From contig CAJKKX010000098.1 in the NCBI GenBank assembly GCA_905200565.1, positions 1-7,686 on the forward strand: a stretch of 7,686 nt of DNA, written 5' to 3'. This stretch comes from an uncultured Lachnospiraceae bacterium. GTDB lineage: Bacteria; Bacillota_A; Clostridia; Lachnospirales; Lachnospiraceae. The translations under genes were made by a program, and so were the position numbers. Positions 7,178-7,686 of the stretch are shown piece by piece (position 1 is the stretch's first letter; each line of letters starts with the position of its first letter). The notes under the pieces were generated by a model, which saw only the letters and a program-made list of their open reading frames with translations, was not told the origin of the DNA and searched no databases.

Positions 7178-7209
7178 TCCTATCCTATGGAGTGGGAAAG
7201 AGATTTTTT
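7178..7209 (+). other. Leader hairpin followed by a T-run upstream of the flavodiiron gene
   Basis: TCCTATCC (7178-7185) can pair with GGAGTGGGA (7189-7197), giving eight pairs including one G-U, with one bulged G at 7192 and a three-base loop. Six T follow at 7204-7209, but after six purines, which is too far for a classical terminator. It would lie at the very 5' end of a transcript started from the TATAAT at 7161. It could be a weak attenuator or a stabilising 5' structure, or chance. Confidence 0.25.
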
Positions 7210-7233
7210 AGAGAAATACTATAATGAAACAGA

Positions 7234-7240
7234 GAGGTGA
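7234..7240 (+). promoter_or_regulatory. Ribosome binding site of the flavodiiron gene
   Basis: GAGGTGA is complementary to the 16S rRNA 3' end and lies 6 nt upstream of the ATG at 7247. It fixes the start of the gene that runs off the window. Confidence 0.8.
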
Positions 7241-7246
7241 CGCAAT

Positions 7247-7686
7247 ATGGAGATTACAAAGGACATCCGTTATGTGGGCGTGAATGACCACAAAGTGGAT
7301 TTATTTGAAGGACAGTATGTAGTTCCGAATGGCATGGCATACAATTCCTATGTGATTCTGGATGAGAAGGTGGCGGTTATGGATACGGTTGACCGCAATT
7401 TTACCCATGAGTGGCTGGATAACATAGCGGCAGTGCTGGACGGCAGGAAGCCGGACTATCTGGTCGTACAGCATATGGAGCCGGACCATTCCGCGAATAT
7501 CGCGAATTTTATGAAAATTTATCCGGAAGCAACCGTTGTTTCCAGTGAAAAGGCATTTGTGATGATGCAGAACTTTTTCGGAACAGATTTTGCCGATGGC
7601 CGTATCGTAGTGAAAGAGGGCGATACGCTGAATCTCGGAAAGCATACGCTTACGTTTGTAGCAGCGCCGATGGTGCACTGGCCGGA
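7247..7686 (+). CDS. Flavodiiron protein (A-type flavoprotein), N-terminal 146 aa, truncated by window edge
   Basis: This is the start of a flavodiiron protein, a cytoplasmic enzyme that reduces O2 to water or NO to N2O using electrons from rubredoxin or related carriers. The visible part is the metallo-beta-lactamase-like domain. The opening residues (IRYVGVNDHKVDLFEGQY, then GMAYNSYVI) are typical of the family. The diiron ligand motif HxExDH is complete, with H76, E78, D80 and H81, and the next ligand His is at 144 in MVHWP. The remaining Asp and His ligands and the flavodoxin domain with FMN lie beyond the window; the full protein should be about 400 residues. It is separated from the preceding gene by 131 bp with its own candidate promoter, so it is probably an independent oxygen-defence unit. 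O2 versus NO preference cannot be read from this fragment. Confidence 0.93.
   Translation, partial: MEITKDIRYVGVNDHKVDLFEGQYVVPNGMAYNSYVILDEKVAVMDTVDRNFTHEWLDNIAAVLDGRKPDYLVVQHMEPDHSANIANFMKIYPEATVVSSEKAFVMMQNFFGTDFADGRIVVKEGDTLNLGKHTLTFVAAPMVHWP

Larger units (their letters stand above)
7116..7246 (+). promoter_or_regulatory. Intergenic region and probable promoter of the flavodiiron gene
   Basis: This is the longest non-coding gap in the window and is AT-richer than its flanks. It contains a perfect TATAAT at 7161-7166 with a poor -35 candidate (TATACT, 7138-7143, 17-nt spacer), a second TATAAT at 7220-7225 without a recognisable -35, and a short hairpin described separately. CGTATA occurs twice (7136-7141 and 7159-7164). 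No convincing terminator for the upstream membrane-protein gene is visible. Confidence 0.4.

Noticed and set aside
7171..7224. 17-codon ORF in the leader of the flavodiiron gene (MRVLSYGVGKRFFREIL)
   Set aside because: No ribosome binding site precedes its ATG, the start overlaps the candidate promoter and operator, and no regulatory codon run is evident.

Overview
The window reads as a chromosomal segment of an anaerobic, moderate-GC Firmicute, most likely a clostridial gut bacterium of the Lachnospiraceae type. The basis is purine-rich AGGAGG-type ribosome binding sites, short intergenic gaps, all genes on one strand, a DUF815 AAA+ protein of the long Firmicute form, and a flavodiiron protein typical of strict anaerobes. 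The taxonomic call is inference; no rRNA or other marker is present.

Layout, all on the + strand: (1) the 3' end of a P-protein-type prephenate dehydratase (pheA) for phenylalanine synthesis; (2) a DUF815-family AAA+ ATPase; (3) a divergent Ppx/GppA-type exopolyphosphatase with a degenerate C-terminal HD domain; (4) a complete polyphosphate kinase 1 (ppk1); (5) a polytopic membrane protein made of two tandem CmpB-type (putative ABC transporter permease) repeats; (6) the 5' end of a flavodiiron protein. Gaps between genes 1-5 are 69, 40, 13 and 50 bp and contain no convincing terminator, so genes 2-5, and perhaps pheA, may be co-transcribed. The 131 bp gap before the flavodiiron gene is the only one that looks like a real promoter region. 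It carries a TATAAT element inside a sequence resembling a PerR operator.

Functionally the core is polyphosphate metabolism. Ppk1 reversibly makes polyphosphate from ATP, and Ppx would hydrolyse or sense it. The adjoining ATPase and duplicated membrane protein have no established role in this pathway, and their linkage to it is a hypothesis. The flavodiiron protein detoxifies O2 or NO and is probably a separate, stress-controlled unit. No mobile element, CRISPR array, tRNA or rRNA is visible. The window is mostly ordinary housekeeping DNA. The points worth a second look are the altered active-site residues of Ppx, the internal duplication in the membrane protein, the possible PerR site, and two intergenic hairpins.
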